This document shows, piece by piece, positions 11,559-23,657 of a stretch of DNA of 64,000 nucleotides. The stretch is from Neurospora tetraspora (taxonomy: Eukaryota > Ascomycota > Sordariomycetes > Sordariales > Sordariaceae). Under the pieces are notes generated by a model. It made no database searches and was not told the DNA's origin. It saw only the letters and a list, made by a program, of their open reading frames with translations. The DNA lies in the NCBI RefSeq assembly GCF_033439725.1, contig NW_026944383.1, forward strand, positions 1,116,001-1,180,000, read 5' to 3'. The stretch's first letter is position 1; every line of letters begins with the position of its first letter. The translations under genes were made by a program, and so were the position numbers.

Positions 11559-12620
11559 ATGGCTTCTCGGATTCCCCAGTATGTAACACCCCAGCTTGCG
11601 CCCAGCTGCAGGAGAGCAATTGGCATTGTTTCGCCATGTCCAGTTGGCGACGGCGACTGCGACTGTGACCCCATCATTACTACAGAGATTCTGCTGCAAT
11701 TTTGGCGATAACGAAGGGCTGACCATCATTCACATATCACAGGTTCAACCAGCAGGTCCTTTACGACACCACCCCCTTGCCGGACTCGATCCCCAAGGTC
11801 AAGGAGCTCGGTGCCAGTTCTGCCCCGCTTATGTCGGCCGCCTACTTCATCGGAGCCCGGTGCCGCGATTACAACGATGATTTCATGCAGTGCAAGAACG
11901 AGAACCCCGGAAAGGGCGAGTTTGAGTGTTTGAAGGAGGGCCGAAGGGTTACCCGATGCGCCCGGAGCGTGTAAGTCAACATATATGTTGGAGGTTTGGT
12001 GGAATATAAAGACGCCGGGGAGAGAGTCATGTCGTGGATAAGGAGTATGGGGAACATTGTGGAGACACTTTGGCTAACATGGATACGGGGTCGAACCTCT
12101 GTCGCAGTATCGCCGACATCAACAAGTCATGCCTGGAAGAGTTCCGCAAGCACTGGACATGCCTTGAGGACAACAACCAGCAGCTTTGGCAATGCCGTCC
12201 TGCCGAATGGAAGCTGAACAAGTGTGTCTTTGAGAACTTGGTAAGTGACGCCCGGTATCCATTCATCCATCACCAGCACAATCCGCGTGGTATTAGTGCA
12301 TGACTCGAGCAAAGCCATGTTGGCATGCGCCCCGTCCATGGGCTCTACCTATTGTTTTCTCGCCTTACAAGATATTACCAACACTCACCACATGTTCATC
12401 CCAAATCCGTTGTGCGATAACTTACCAAGTCTCTTTCCCACTATAAAAGGGTCTCAAGAAGGAAATCCCCGACCAGCCTCCCAACGTCACACCCGTGCAC
12501 CTCAGGAAGCAGATGATCTATGCGCATTGGCCCATCCCCCGTTCCGCCGAGGTTTTCGTTCCCCCAACACAGACTGGTGACAGCAACAAGGCACCAGCTG
12601 CCGCTTCGTCATCGTCGTAA
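11559..12620 (+). CDS. nuo20.8: NADH:ubiquinone oxidoreductase 20.8-kDa subunit (NDUFA8 homologue, CHCH protein)
   Basis: Four exons (11559-11578, 11743-11970, 12108-12240, 12450-12620) give 183 residues, the length I recall for Neurospora NUO-20.8. It starts MASRIPQFNQQVLYD; the first exon is only 20 nt. Four CX9C pairs are visible: CRDYNDDFMQC, CLKEGRRVTRC, CLEEFRKHWTC and CRPAEWKLNKC. The quadruple CX9C pattern is typical of the complex I subunit NDUFA8, which is oxidatively folded in the intermembrane space through the Mia40 pathway. The C-terminus (HLRKQMIYAHWPIPRSAEVF) is the family's conserved tail, ending in a Ser/Ala-rich stretch. All three introns have GTAAGT/GTATGT donors and restore frame. 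The gene is a peripheral accessory subunit on the intermembrane-space side of the complex. Confidence 0.95.
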
Positions 12621-13327
12621 AGCCCGGAAAGAATGCATGGGGAAGGGAAACCTGGCAGAACAACAGGACTTAGCAGGAAGAACAGAACTGCAAAGAGAAT
12701 TTGCCAAGGGTGAACATGTCCGGGACAACGATATGTGGTGGTGATGAAAGATCGGTCGGTATGGTAATGATCATAACTTCTACATACCCTCCTAAGTCCT
12801 TCAGGTGAAGAATCGACAATGCAGAGCAAGCGTTTTGAGGATAGCAAGTGAATATTGTTTGTGTAGGCTGTGGCATGTCCTGTGTTGGGGCGGGGGAGTC
12901 TACGAGTTGAACGATGGTTCACTGTACATACGTTTATCCACCCTCGTCATCATGAATGTCGTAAAGACGACTCTCGGGGTATGTCTGTCATTCGGTGGTC
13001 CGTTTACTCCAATCTGTTAGGGTCCTAAGGAAGGGGTTTGAGCCTCCAGTGTCAAGACCAGGACTAGGTCAGTCGTTCTCCCCATTTCTGACGTTTCTGA
13101 CGCTGAAACGACAGGATTGACAACTGACAGCTAAGTTGTACACATGACCTCTACACTACTACGTTTTGACAGACATTCCATTTCACAAGCGAGTTCGTTC
13201 TACGAGTACTAACTAGTACGAGTACAACGGCGCAACGATTCCACACGACACGGTAAGCCCTTGCTTACATATCCCATTCTCTTCCTTCTCTCGAGTCTCG
13301 TCGGGCAGCGCGGCGGTCTCACCTTGC

Positions 13328-13361
<34 letters not shown>

Positions 13362-16300
13362 ATCTTTATCCGGGCTTGCCCGACTCCGACTTTGTAGAGA
13401 AAACCCTTAAACCCTCTTCTTCTACTCAATGTTTATACGTAGTGAGTCATTGTACGGCGTCGTCGCCATAAGGCTACACCTCTCTGGGTAGGTAGGTTTT
13501 CTCCGGGTCTCACCTAGGCCAGGTCCGAGTCTGACTTGAGAGCAGGCAGGGCAATATTATGACATCAACCATGCTCGCGTCCTCTATCGAAAGGTGAGAA
13601 CACACACACACCCCCTTCGGAAATAACGTCGTGGTTGGTGGGCTATTGCATCATAATAGATTCTTGCGAGCCGCCACACAGAGGGACAAATAACAGAGCG
13701 CTGCTTGCTGTTGGTGGCATTAGGGTCGGAAATATACATGAATGACAACCTATCTAGCTAGGCCTAGCAGGGCAAAGTAGAGGTGGAGGGAGAGACATGG
13801 GCATCGTGAATTGTTACGTGCGTGGTCCTTGGAAAAAAGAACAGACGAGAAACAAAAAGGAAATTGACGAAAAAAAAAAAACAGTAAGTAGCAGGGCACT
13901 ACTGCTGCTCTCCTCGGGAGCGAACACGGCGGGAGGGCATTCGTTGTCGACAAGTTCGAAATCCCAGCTTTGCGCGAAAAAAAGATCGCAAACGTGCAAC
14001 CGAGTCGAATGCGGGACCTCTTCGTAGACCGGGGGTAGGTAGGTACGACGCACTGAAGAGACCCTACACTATCGATGGGACCAGTTGAGCTACCTATGTA
14101 AGTAGTCCCAAGGAGATCCTGCTAACTCCCGTCGGCCTGGACTTGGTCGCTTATCAAGCATGGGCAAGCGCGGCGACGCAGGTGGTGGTCCACGGCAGCC
14201 GATTTCGTCCGATGGAACATGTGGTTGAGTTTTATGCGGCATTGGCAGGCACCTACTTCGCTACTTGTATATGACCGACGGGACGGTAGGACTGAATGAT
14301 AGAGGGACCGCTGGAAGCTAGAGGTATTTAGATACCTATCTTACAGCTACTCATAACTAGGGATTATCGGTTGACACAAAGCTCAAGTGGAGGATAGGGT
14401 AGAATGTGCTTTTCCTAAGGTAACGTCCGGAGGAACGTGATTCAATGGTGTGCGTGTGCTTTGAGTGTCGTATATCATCATGGTAAAAATAATACTCGAA
14501 TCAACAGGTACCTAACTATTTTGGCTAACGAGTGTGCAAGATTACCTCTAGGTCCTCTCACCATCAGGTCTGAAGAAACTTCTTTCCCTCTTTGCCCAGC
14601 TGGGAGAGCCTCGGAGTCAGCATCCGGATCATTTCCAGACCCGGGACTGTGAGTGCCCATACAAAAATCAACAAACACCCTACCTCTACCTACTACCGAG
14701 AGCCGCATTCTCACCTCCCTCCACCCATACAAATTCCATCCAGAAAAAGGAAACACAAGAAATAAAAAAGGACATGGGAAAAGCAATCCATGAGACTCAA
14801 CTGTTGCAGCTCGGAGCCATTGCAAGTAATTGCAAAACACACCCACCCACCTGCGTCTGAGCAGTGAGCACATGTTTCAACACGCAGCTGTATCCGGAGA
14901 TAAGGTGTTGTATATTATCTCTCAGGGCCCTCAGCTTCTCGGCGTTTGGCTTTGGAGTTTGGGGGCTTGTGATGCGCCTCATTCGTCATCATCATCCAGG
15001 CCTGTCAAGTAGGTATCATAGTGGTGAGCAAGTGGGACATGTGGTGGGGGGGTTAAGTGGTAGGGTAGAAATGGTAGGTAGTAGACAGGTTTAGGCGAAG
15101 AGGAAGGCTGGAAAGAACGGAATACGGATATTAAAGATGATGTTTGATGGGTCGCTCGCTCGCTTTGTGGTTGATGAAGGGGTAGAATTCTCGTTCTACT
15201 TGTCTCCATCGCCATTATTATGGATTGAGAGAGACGGCGGAATGGAACCTAATGCAGCAAGCAGGCAAAGGCAGGTATGGATATGAAGCAAGTGATGGTA
15301 TCTTCAGGCCTTCTTCTATCCTGACGAGCATCAGAGCCTCCTGATTCAGCCTCACACATACAATCCCCCAGCTCCTGTCTGTAATGGCTTTCCTCTCTAG
15401 AAAGTAACCTTGTCCGGTCTCGCTGTGAGAGACTGAGAAACTGAGAAACTGTTGCAACCAGAACAAGGCAATCCTCCGTTTTTTGTTGTTTCGAACAAAA
15501 CCCGGAGCTGAGGTATCAGCAGTGTCAATGTCCGTGTCAGTGTCAGTTCAGTGTCTTTCCTCACTAGTCTAGTCTCTGCGGTCTCGGGGAGGAGGGTAGG
15601 ACACTGACACTCTGTGACACCACGACAAGATCCATAGCGATGTCAACCCTCAGTCCCTAACAATGGTTGTTGAAAGCCTACCACGACTATGTCATGGTCG
15701 TGGTGCCCTTTGTGATGTTGTCGCCCTCACCACCTATTTAGTCATTCCGTCATCGGTGGCTAAGGTACGTAGATTTGGCTTGACTGACACCTTCCCCGGG
15801 GCTTCCCATACACTTTTGTATCTGTAGATCCAGCAGATGAGCGATGCCTTGAAGGGCTTTGGTGTAGCCTGATTTCCTGTTGCCTGTCACTTGTCAGTCA
15901 TTCAGGTTTGTGCACCCTGTAAGCTTTGAAAGGAAAGAGTTCCGCGGTGGAATACAAGGGACCCCTTCCACTTCCCCTTTCCTACCCCCTTCCAATATCT
16001 ACATAGATTAGGCACAAAAAAGTACGTGAGCTAAGAAAGGTAATCATCACCGGGAGAAATTCTATGGAACCCAGAAGGAATTGTATACTACCGCACAGGC
16101 CCTGCTGTCTGCGGCCGTTTGGTAACAGCCTACCTGCGTGTGACATGTAAGCAGGTAGGTATTCGGAGAGTTTCCCCCCAACATGGAAGTTTAGACGAAA
16201 ATGCCATCTCTTGACATTCAGGGGCTGCAGAAAGATAGACAGAGAGACAGACAGACAGGAAATGGGACTTCGGCAATGAAAGGCAAGTACATGAGGTATT

Positions 16301-19300
16301 TCTGTCGTGTATACAATGACAATACCGGTAGGGCAAACTATAGGTCCTCGGAGTGGATGTTTTTGACAAGATGCTCATGCAAAAGGGTCTTGTTGCATAG
16401 TTATCGACTCAAATTTCTCGATTATCGCCAGAATAAAGCTCTTGCAGGCGGCGTAGAAGTGGCTTTCAAGGTAGGTAGCCGTCGTGTTGTTCCATATGAG
16501 GGCGTCGGAAGGGTGTTGAGATGCAGGTCCTGCCGAACTATATTGAACTGCCAACCCTGCGGTAGATGGACGCTTAACAACAGTATCAGCACGTGGGAGT
16601 TGCGCCCACCAGGGCGAGATGCGTTTCTCCTCCACCAAGGGCATCGGCAAGTCCAAGCAATCTATTGACTTCCTTTCAGTCAAGAAACAGAAAGCGTAAG
16701 CGGCGGCCTCGGCATTGTCATAGTGGCTTTCTTGTATGAGCTCAGAAAGGTTCAGGCGAGGGTGATAGCCGCAAATTTAGCCTGTGGTCAAGGAGTTTAG
16801 AGACACTGTGTTTCGGAGGAGACAGAGAGCCGCTTGGCATATTTACACATGTGTTTCTTGATGGAGGGCAAGTTTGATTTCCCAGGCTGTGTCATCGGAA
16901 CAATACCAAGGCACTGCAGTCATGCTATTCATGATAGCAGCCAAACAGGACCATTATGGCTCCTGAGTAGTGATAGTCCCTGCAGAGTGCCGATGAAAGT
17001 CCTCTCCAGTTGGCTGTGGGCTCTCACGCAACACTTGCTCGAAACGGAGGACTGGAGAAGAAGTTTGTGAGACATGGCTTCACAATACCCATTGATTGCC
17101 CGTTCTCAGAAGGTCCTTGTTGAGGGCCCGGGGAACAGGAGGCGTAGTCCGGCACCACAACTCAATCCAGCAGTCCGAACAGTAGCTGTAATTCTCGATC
17201 CATTATCCGAGATCATTGCGGGGTGTTTTCGTGATTCTGCGAGCATCCGTCTGCCCGCCTTTGCTCATGAAGGACCATGTGGTGGTGTCAAGGCTGTGGA
17301 GTACAACGGAAATCTCGAGTTTCGCACTTGAAGCCCTCATCTCCGTTCTCGTATGAGTGAATTGAAGTCTTTCCCTTCCTATTTGCTTTCTTTTTCTTGA
17401 AGGATTTGGAGAACTTGAAAGTTGTGCAGGGTACCCAAGCACTTGGTCAAGGGCCTGTGCATGTCTCGTGTGTTCTGGAACTTCCAAAACTCTCTGAGGG
17501 AAGGTCAAACTCCACGGCGCGCAAGATAGGATGAGGTTGATATGGGCACAAAGACCCATTACCCTGGGAATTACCTTCTTGCTTTGTCAAGGAGAAATAC
17601 AACCCGGTTGAGTGGGCGTCAGCTCATCGGATCTCCAGCCAATTGGCGGGGCCGGTTGAAGGGCGGCAGAGATCTGAAACAACAAAGCAGGAACAGGAAA
17701 AGCGCATCTGGGGCCGAGTGTTCCTCTCTCCAACTCGGGCAAGGTTGGATAGGGGTTCAAAATGCGAACACGACCTCCAACTACGGGGAACGGGGGAAGG
17801 GTCCACAGAACGGACCCATACGTATCTGACTCCGGATCGTCGAAATCGAACGAGTGTGAGGATACCGGTTCATGCGGAATTGCCATGTCGATGGGGATGA
17901 GAGGTTGTTGTAGACATGATGCGGAAAAGGGACGGGTAGGTAGATGCTGTTGATCTCGGAGATTTTGTGGACCATCGATTGATGGCGGTCATTGAAGGTG
18001 TGAGATGGGTGGCCGTCTAGTGAAGATAATTGAAAGTACTTACCCAGGGTTAATAGAGCGGGTTGGATGAATGCAAGTACACCCAAGCGAAATGCGGGGA
18101 AGTGATCCCTCGATAAGTAATGTGCTGATGACTGTGAATTGACAATCATCACAACATGAAGTGGAAGGTGGTTCATGGACTTGAGTTCAAAATAGACAGA
18201 AATGATGTCGAAACAAGTCCCATAAATGGCTGTGGTAGTCCTCGTGAATGTCGGATATGTATAATGATTATTTTGAGGGCAGAAGCATCCGAGCATCTTA
18301 GAAAGCTGACTGCATGCTTCAAGCGATGCAGTGCAGCATGTGGACGCGCGGCGCATATCCTGGATGCGAAAAAAAAAAAAGTCAATCAGACCTGATGTCG
18401 TCGTAAGATGGAAGGCGCGAAAGTCAAGAACCTTAGCCCCACTTTCCTTTCAGGCGTCCATTCCCACGGGTCCTTCGCCTTTTTATTGTATATGAATCTT
18501 GGTACGCACGTACACGGCTTTTGATGCCTGGTATTTTCCGCTGCAGATCAATCGCAAGCTTTACTCGTCTGGGCTAGAAACGCCCTTGGGCGACCCCAGG
18601 CTTTGCCTACCACTCACCAAGACCGACGCATATGCCATAGCGGTGGCCTTGGGATATTGAAAGGTGGGTTTCACGGATATCACCGCAGCAACAAGCGGAA
18701 AGATATCAAGAACAAAAGTCACCCATTTGAGTGGTGGGGACTGGGGAGAGATCGAAATTGGCGCCGTTTCAGCGTGGAATGGGGCACCGATGTGGTGCGG
18801 GTGTTTGCAAAACCCTGTCATTTTTAAGCGTGCCCCTGTCTTCCCTTTAACGGCGAGAATGTATCTTTTCACATGCACACAGGTTGTGGCCAATCAATTG
18901 TCCCGATTGCCTGCAGGATACCGCTTGACGCATGATGCTACTTCAAAAGCTCGAATACTGTTAGCGTTCGCAACCTGTCTTGGCGGACTTCTTAGCTGGC
19001 AAGCCAAGGCGCTAAGTACTTCTAGTACTTGTGGGAACGCTGAAAATGATACGTTTGCGCCGTTAGTAAGGGATGCCCCTCGTGCCCCTGTCCACTTCCG
19101 ACACGCCGCGGAGAGCCCCACTTCTTCCTGCAGGTACCAGATTGGCTGGATTGGATGACGACGACCGGGATCAGGAAACAACCACAACTGCCCAGGCTCG
19201 TGGAGCAGCAAAAGGCAGGAACCACCTCGGGCCAGCAAGGGCCAACCCCGCGCCGCTGTTACATACTGAGGTGGTGTCCTGCGATGCGCTGAAGATCGAG

Positions 19301-20400
19301 TCGAGAACGAGTCCGCCCAGTAGGCCGCGTCGGAGAGAGTCTGTGGAGTGTCTGGGTCAGGTCGTCTCATGAAAATGCGCACAAGCGAACGGGACAGGCC
19401 AAAGACGGAGCGTCATCCGCCTCGCCCAGACACATGGGACGAACGGTGAGCGTTTCTTAGCACCTTCGGGAAGACGAACCAATTACCGCCCCCGGGTGAG
19501 CAGCTTCTGTTGCATCTGAAAGTCCATGTCTGGGGGATTCACCCTGGGATCAGAATACCTTCCTTTGTCAGGTAGGTTGCTGTCGACCACTCCCATCCGT
19601 TCCCTCGCTGACGACGGCCTAGAACTTGCATCCTGTGTGTGATACCCGCGCTCCTGCCGGGCGAAAATGGTCATCCAACGCAACTGAATCTTTTACAGAA
19701 AGCTACACATGTGCGGCCATGACAAATGACGGACAATCTCTCACAATCAACGCCAGATGAGCAGACGGGCATTGTAGTATATGAGCCTTCTTTGCCCCAG
19801 GCCTTAGACCTAGTTGCTACATTTGACGGGCTTCCTGGCTTCCTGGCTACTCGACGGCTTGTGTGTGCCGATGACGGTTCTCGCGACTACGTGCCTTGTG
19901 TGATGCCCGACATTGCATTTCCCATATTGTTGATGAAGAGGATCACACTCGGTGGATCATCATATCATTGCCGTCACTTGTCTACACTGTCAAACTGATC
20001 ACTGGTGACGTCTGTCCCATTTTGCGACCAAATTAACGCCCCGCAAGGTACCTTGTACCCCCCTCGAACCCGTGCCTGAAATCCGAAAAACCAGCGGCGG
20101 TTTGATCAAGCTGAGGGGGTCGATTCGGACGAGTAGTCAAACGGCCAGGACCAACTTGCTGGGATTTGGTCACCGCGGTCACTGCCAAGCCCTCGCTTTA
20201 CCCTAACAAACGACGGCGCTCCTTCCATCTTACTGTAACCCAGGGTCCCGTTCGTTAGCTCCGTCGCCTTGCCGGGGGTTGACGTGGTAACAGTCGATCC
20301 ACCCTTCCAGTTCCCGCCTTCGTTACTACCACCTCCGCAACCCGTCTCTTTTCTTCTGCCTGCGTACCCTTCCATTCTCTTAAAACCCCGCCTTCTCTTC
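12621..20400. other. Long region without a supportable gene
   Basis: Nearly 8 kb with only short open frames on both strands, none with a domain, signal peptide or intron set I recognise. The longest are 17781-18356 (minus, 191 codons), 18664-19158 (plus) and 18894-19382 (minus). Base composition is ordinary, not AT-rich, so this is not a RIP-mutated repeat. I see many scattered TACCTA/TAGGTA tetramers, a TGCCTG minisatellite and a GTGTCA-type repeat near 15520-15550. I find no tRNA, 5S rRNA or snRNA. It may hold regulatory DNA or non-coding transcripts for the flanking genes. Confidence 0.55.
13328..13362 (+). repeat. (TGCCTG)n minisatellite
   Basis: About six tandem copies of TGCCTG/GTGCCT followed by non-repetitive sequence. 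It lies in the gene-poor region, outside any coding sequence. Confidence 0.9.
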
Positions 20401-20858
20401 TTTTCTCTCTCACGAGAACTTCATCAGGCTCAGCTTGTTCGGCGCTCGTCAACCAACTTTCGTTCACTCCTTTGAACCCACCGGCCTGGTATTTGCCCGC
20501 CTTACATTCCTTTCCCCCCTCCACGCTCTTTTTTGGACAACGGCGTTGTCCTCTAAAACCTCCATCTCACCTTGATCCGACCTCGACCTCGTGGACCCCG
20601 ATCGAGACAGACTGCCAAGCAACCCGTCTCTGTCACCTTCTCGGAAAAAGAGAAACCAGCCGGCTGTTCGATTTCCGACAACCGACCCAGTTCTTGTCTC
20701 ACCCACAGCTCACTTGAGCACACGATCACAATCGACGTCCTTGAAGGATATCGATTATCGGTAACAGCAGCGCTGCCACCAGCTGGATCTGACTACATAA
20801 CCCCCCGGATATTCCATCCATCAAATAACCTCGTCAACAACATCGACTACAACTCAAG

Positions 20859-21183
20859 GTACGTGACTGTTCAGCCCTATCATACCCACCTTGTTCTCTG
20901 TTTGGTGGTTCACCCCTCGTTCATCCCATGGCGCACAACTACTTTGTTCTCGCAAACAAAGGCGGTCCCGCGTGATGACCCGTACCCGAGTAAAGGGTCT
21001 TGCATGGATGATTGCACTTTTCGTTGAATTTTCCAATCTTCATCCTCTTCAACAACTTTGCGAACATCGCAACTGTCGATCCTTAACCTTCACTTCACCA
21101 CGATCCTTATTTCTTCTTTTTGTCTGGGCCGTTAAATTTGTCCCAACATTCTCTTACACTCATCTAACTTCATATCACCACAG
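20859..21183 (+). other. Probable intron in the 5' leader of the CAP-protein gene
   Basis: A GTACGTGA donor follows CTCAAG at 20859. A CTAAC branch site near 21165 precedes a CAG acceptor ending at 21183, 40 nt before the start codon at 21224. The pyrimidine-rich sequence at 20380-20700 upstream would then be the first leader exon. Inferred from splice signals only. Confidence 0.5.
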
Positions 21184-21223
21184 ACTCACAATCCTCTCTC
21201 CAAGCGATTTTCAATCTGCAAAA

Positions 21224-22342
21224 ATGAAGAGCTCTCTGATTCTCGCCGCTTCTGGCGCTCTCATGGCCTCGGCCAGCCCCGTTCTCCAGGACAGACGCCT
21301 CCACCTCACCACCTTGGTTGTTGAGGAGTGGGTTACCGTTACCGTCATTGCGCCAGACATGCCTGTTGCTACCGCGAACGCCTTCAAGTTTCTCCAACAC
21401 GGCCCCGGCCGCCCGGTGTTTTCTCCGCATCCTCAGGAAGCTTCCACGACCACGGTCCAGCCGACTAGCCAGGCTCCCGCTCCCGTGCCGACCCCTTCTT
21501 CCAGCAGCATTGTCGTCGCTGCCCCGCCCCCTGCTCCGGAGACTACCTCGTCTACCGTCATCATTGTTCCGGTTAGCTCCAGCACTCAGCAGCCCGCGCC
21601 GACTACTGCGCCTGCCGTCGTTGCTGCACCTCCTGCTGCCACTAGCACCCAGCAGGAACCTGCTACTACCAAGGTCGACTCTCCTGCGGCCCCTAGCGCC
21701 CCTAGCAGTAGCGACTACGCCAGTACCCTTCTCTATCACCACAACATCCACCGCAGCAACCACTCTGCTGGTGCTATGACTTGGGGAGAGACCTATGCCC
21801 AGTACGCTCAGGAAGCTGCGGCCGGATGCAAGTTCCAGCACGACCTGTAAGATATTCTCTGACCATATTTTTGATTTTCATCGTACTGACAAACCACAAG
21901 GACTCCCGGCGGTGGTGGTTACGGTCAAAACATTGCCATGTGGGGCTCTACCAACAAGCAGACCGTCCAAGATGTCGGCGCTGTCAAAGCCGGTGCTCAG
22001 GCCACAACTAACATGTGGTATAACGGGGAGCTTCCCCTTTGGCCTGCCTCCGACTATGGCAAGGCGAACCCGGACATGTCTAACTTCGAGAGCTGGGGCC
22101 ATTTCTCTCAGCTCGTTTGGAAGGAGTCTCAGCAGCTTGGCTGCTATACCCAGTTCTGCCCCCAGGGTACCATGAGCCCGGATATGGACGCCTGGTACAC
22201 TGTCTGCAACTATTATCCTGCCGGTAAGTTTGATTTATCCAAGAGCAACTTACAGTCACTAACACTCTTCCCAGGCAACATGGGCGGTGGCTACGGCACG
22301 AACGTTGCGCCTCCTCTCAGCGAGGCTCGCATTGTTGCTTAA
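21224..22342 (+). CDS. Secreted CAP/PR-1 (SCP) superfamily protein
   Basis: Three exons (21224-21846, 21901-22223, 22275-22342) give 337 residues. The chosen ATG at 21224 starts a clear signal peptide (MKSSLILAASGALMASA); in-frame upstream ATGs lie in the leader intron. A conserved-looking segment (residues about 25-55) is followed by a Ser/Thr/Pro/Ala-rich linker (about 70-170), likely O-glycosylated. The CAP domain begins near YHHNIHRSNHSAG. Both CAP signatures are present: GHFSQLVW and YTVCNYYPAGNM, the latter split by intron 2. Fungal relatives of yeast Pry1 bind and export sterols or fatty acids, and others act at the host or cell surface; which applies here cannot be told. Intron 1 has a GTAAGA donor, intron 2 GTAAGT. 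Confidence 0.93.
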
Positions 22343-23657
22343 ACACACCCCGAAGACTCGCATCTTCGTAGGCGGGGGTAATACTATGGGCTCCTTCGCT
22401 CTGGCTACACCGTGGCCCCCGCCAAAGCTCCCCTTGGAGTAGGGTGTGCACATGTACACAGATCCCCATTAGCGACATCTTTGTTTCGATTTACTTCCCA
22501 TACGCCTGGAGCGCGCAAACCTTGATCGGTTTTCCTCTACTAGGAGGTCTGTATCTACATCGGCAGTTGCGCAAACCAGCATGCATCGTCCAGCCATGGC
22601 AACGTTGAAACGCCATATATCTGGACTCTTACGACGACATGACATTTCGGTTTCAAAGAGAAATCAAAGACCACCAAAAGGCTATCACGGGAAACATTTG
22701 GAGACAAAGCGACCGGTATAATGGTGGTATCGGCATTATTTTCTTTCTTTGGGCGTTGAATGTTATTGGCTGGCTGCGTCAGCTGGCTGTAACATTCTTC
22801 TTTACCCTGGTTCACTTCTTGAACATTGACCTTTCCATGTTGTACGTAAGAAAGCTTCGATTCTTCTTTGAATCTTTTGGACGTCGGATATCTTCCGCTC
22901 GTCTGTTTGGCTTGGAGTTTTACCTTCGTCATTGTCAGAGGTTTACTCAAGCCCGAAGGTATTTCTGTGGAGGATTGCTTGGTTTGGTAGATGTTGTTGT
23001 GCATGGTGCGCTTGCATGTTGGTCTCGGGGCAACCTGACCACGGCGTCGCTGAAGGCATCATGGGTTTCTCGGAGCCAGGACCAAAAGGTCCTCATCCAG
23101 TACACATAGACACCAATACAGACCAAGTTCACATAACATATTGATTGCCCAAGTAGCCCTGGGAATGATTCGTAAGGTATGATTCTTTATAAACAAGTTT
23201 CACTTCGACCCTGAACGCCCGCCCGCAGCCTGCCCCTCTGCTCTATAGGTAACGAAGTTACCCTCAACCATTTTTTCTTTTCCTTTTCCTCGTCTCATAG
23301 TCCCTTAGGCCCAAACCATCAGTCATATCATAGAGTAACCATTTCGTTTCATTCCTCTTCTCATCCCAACTGCCCAACTGTGCCCGTTCTATGGTCCAAA
23401 AAGAGAAGCCTTTCTAGGTAGGCGCTTAGGTTCTTTTCAGGTATATGTAATAACGAAGGGTAAAGGGAACCCTTTCTTTCTTCTCGTGCTTCCAATGAGT
23501 GCCTGCTTCTCCCCTATCCGGTGCGTAGCAACCAAGAGAGAAGTCGGCCATTCCACTACCCGGACGTTCATCAAGGAACGTTCGACGACTAGGATGACAC
23601 GACGACAACGATGACATCGACATCTACCACACCCTATCTTTTTTATGCGGAGCCTCT
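22343..23657. other. Convergent 3' regions of the CAP gene and the ceramide synthase gene
   Basis: No supportable gene. Open frames at 22555-23004 (minus, 149 codons) and 22639-23109 (plus, 156 codons) lie on top of each other and match nothing I recognise. The region is moderately AT-rich. Confidence 0.5.

Noticed and set aside
17781-18356. 191-codon minus-strand frame in the gene-poor region
   Set aside because: No domain, no recognisable start context or introns, and plus-strand frames overlap it. Not enough to call a gene.
20891-21223. Upstream extension of the CAP protein by 111 codons
   Set aside because: The extension has no signal peptide, crosses a likely leader intron (20859-21183), and the ATG at 21224 begins a clear signal peptide.
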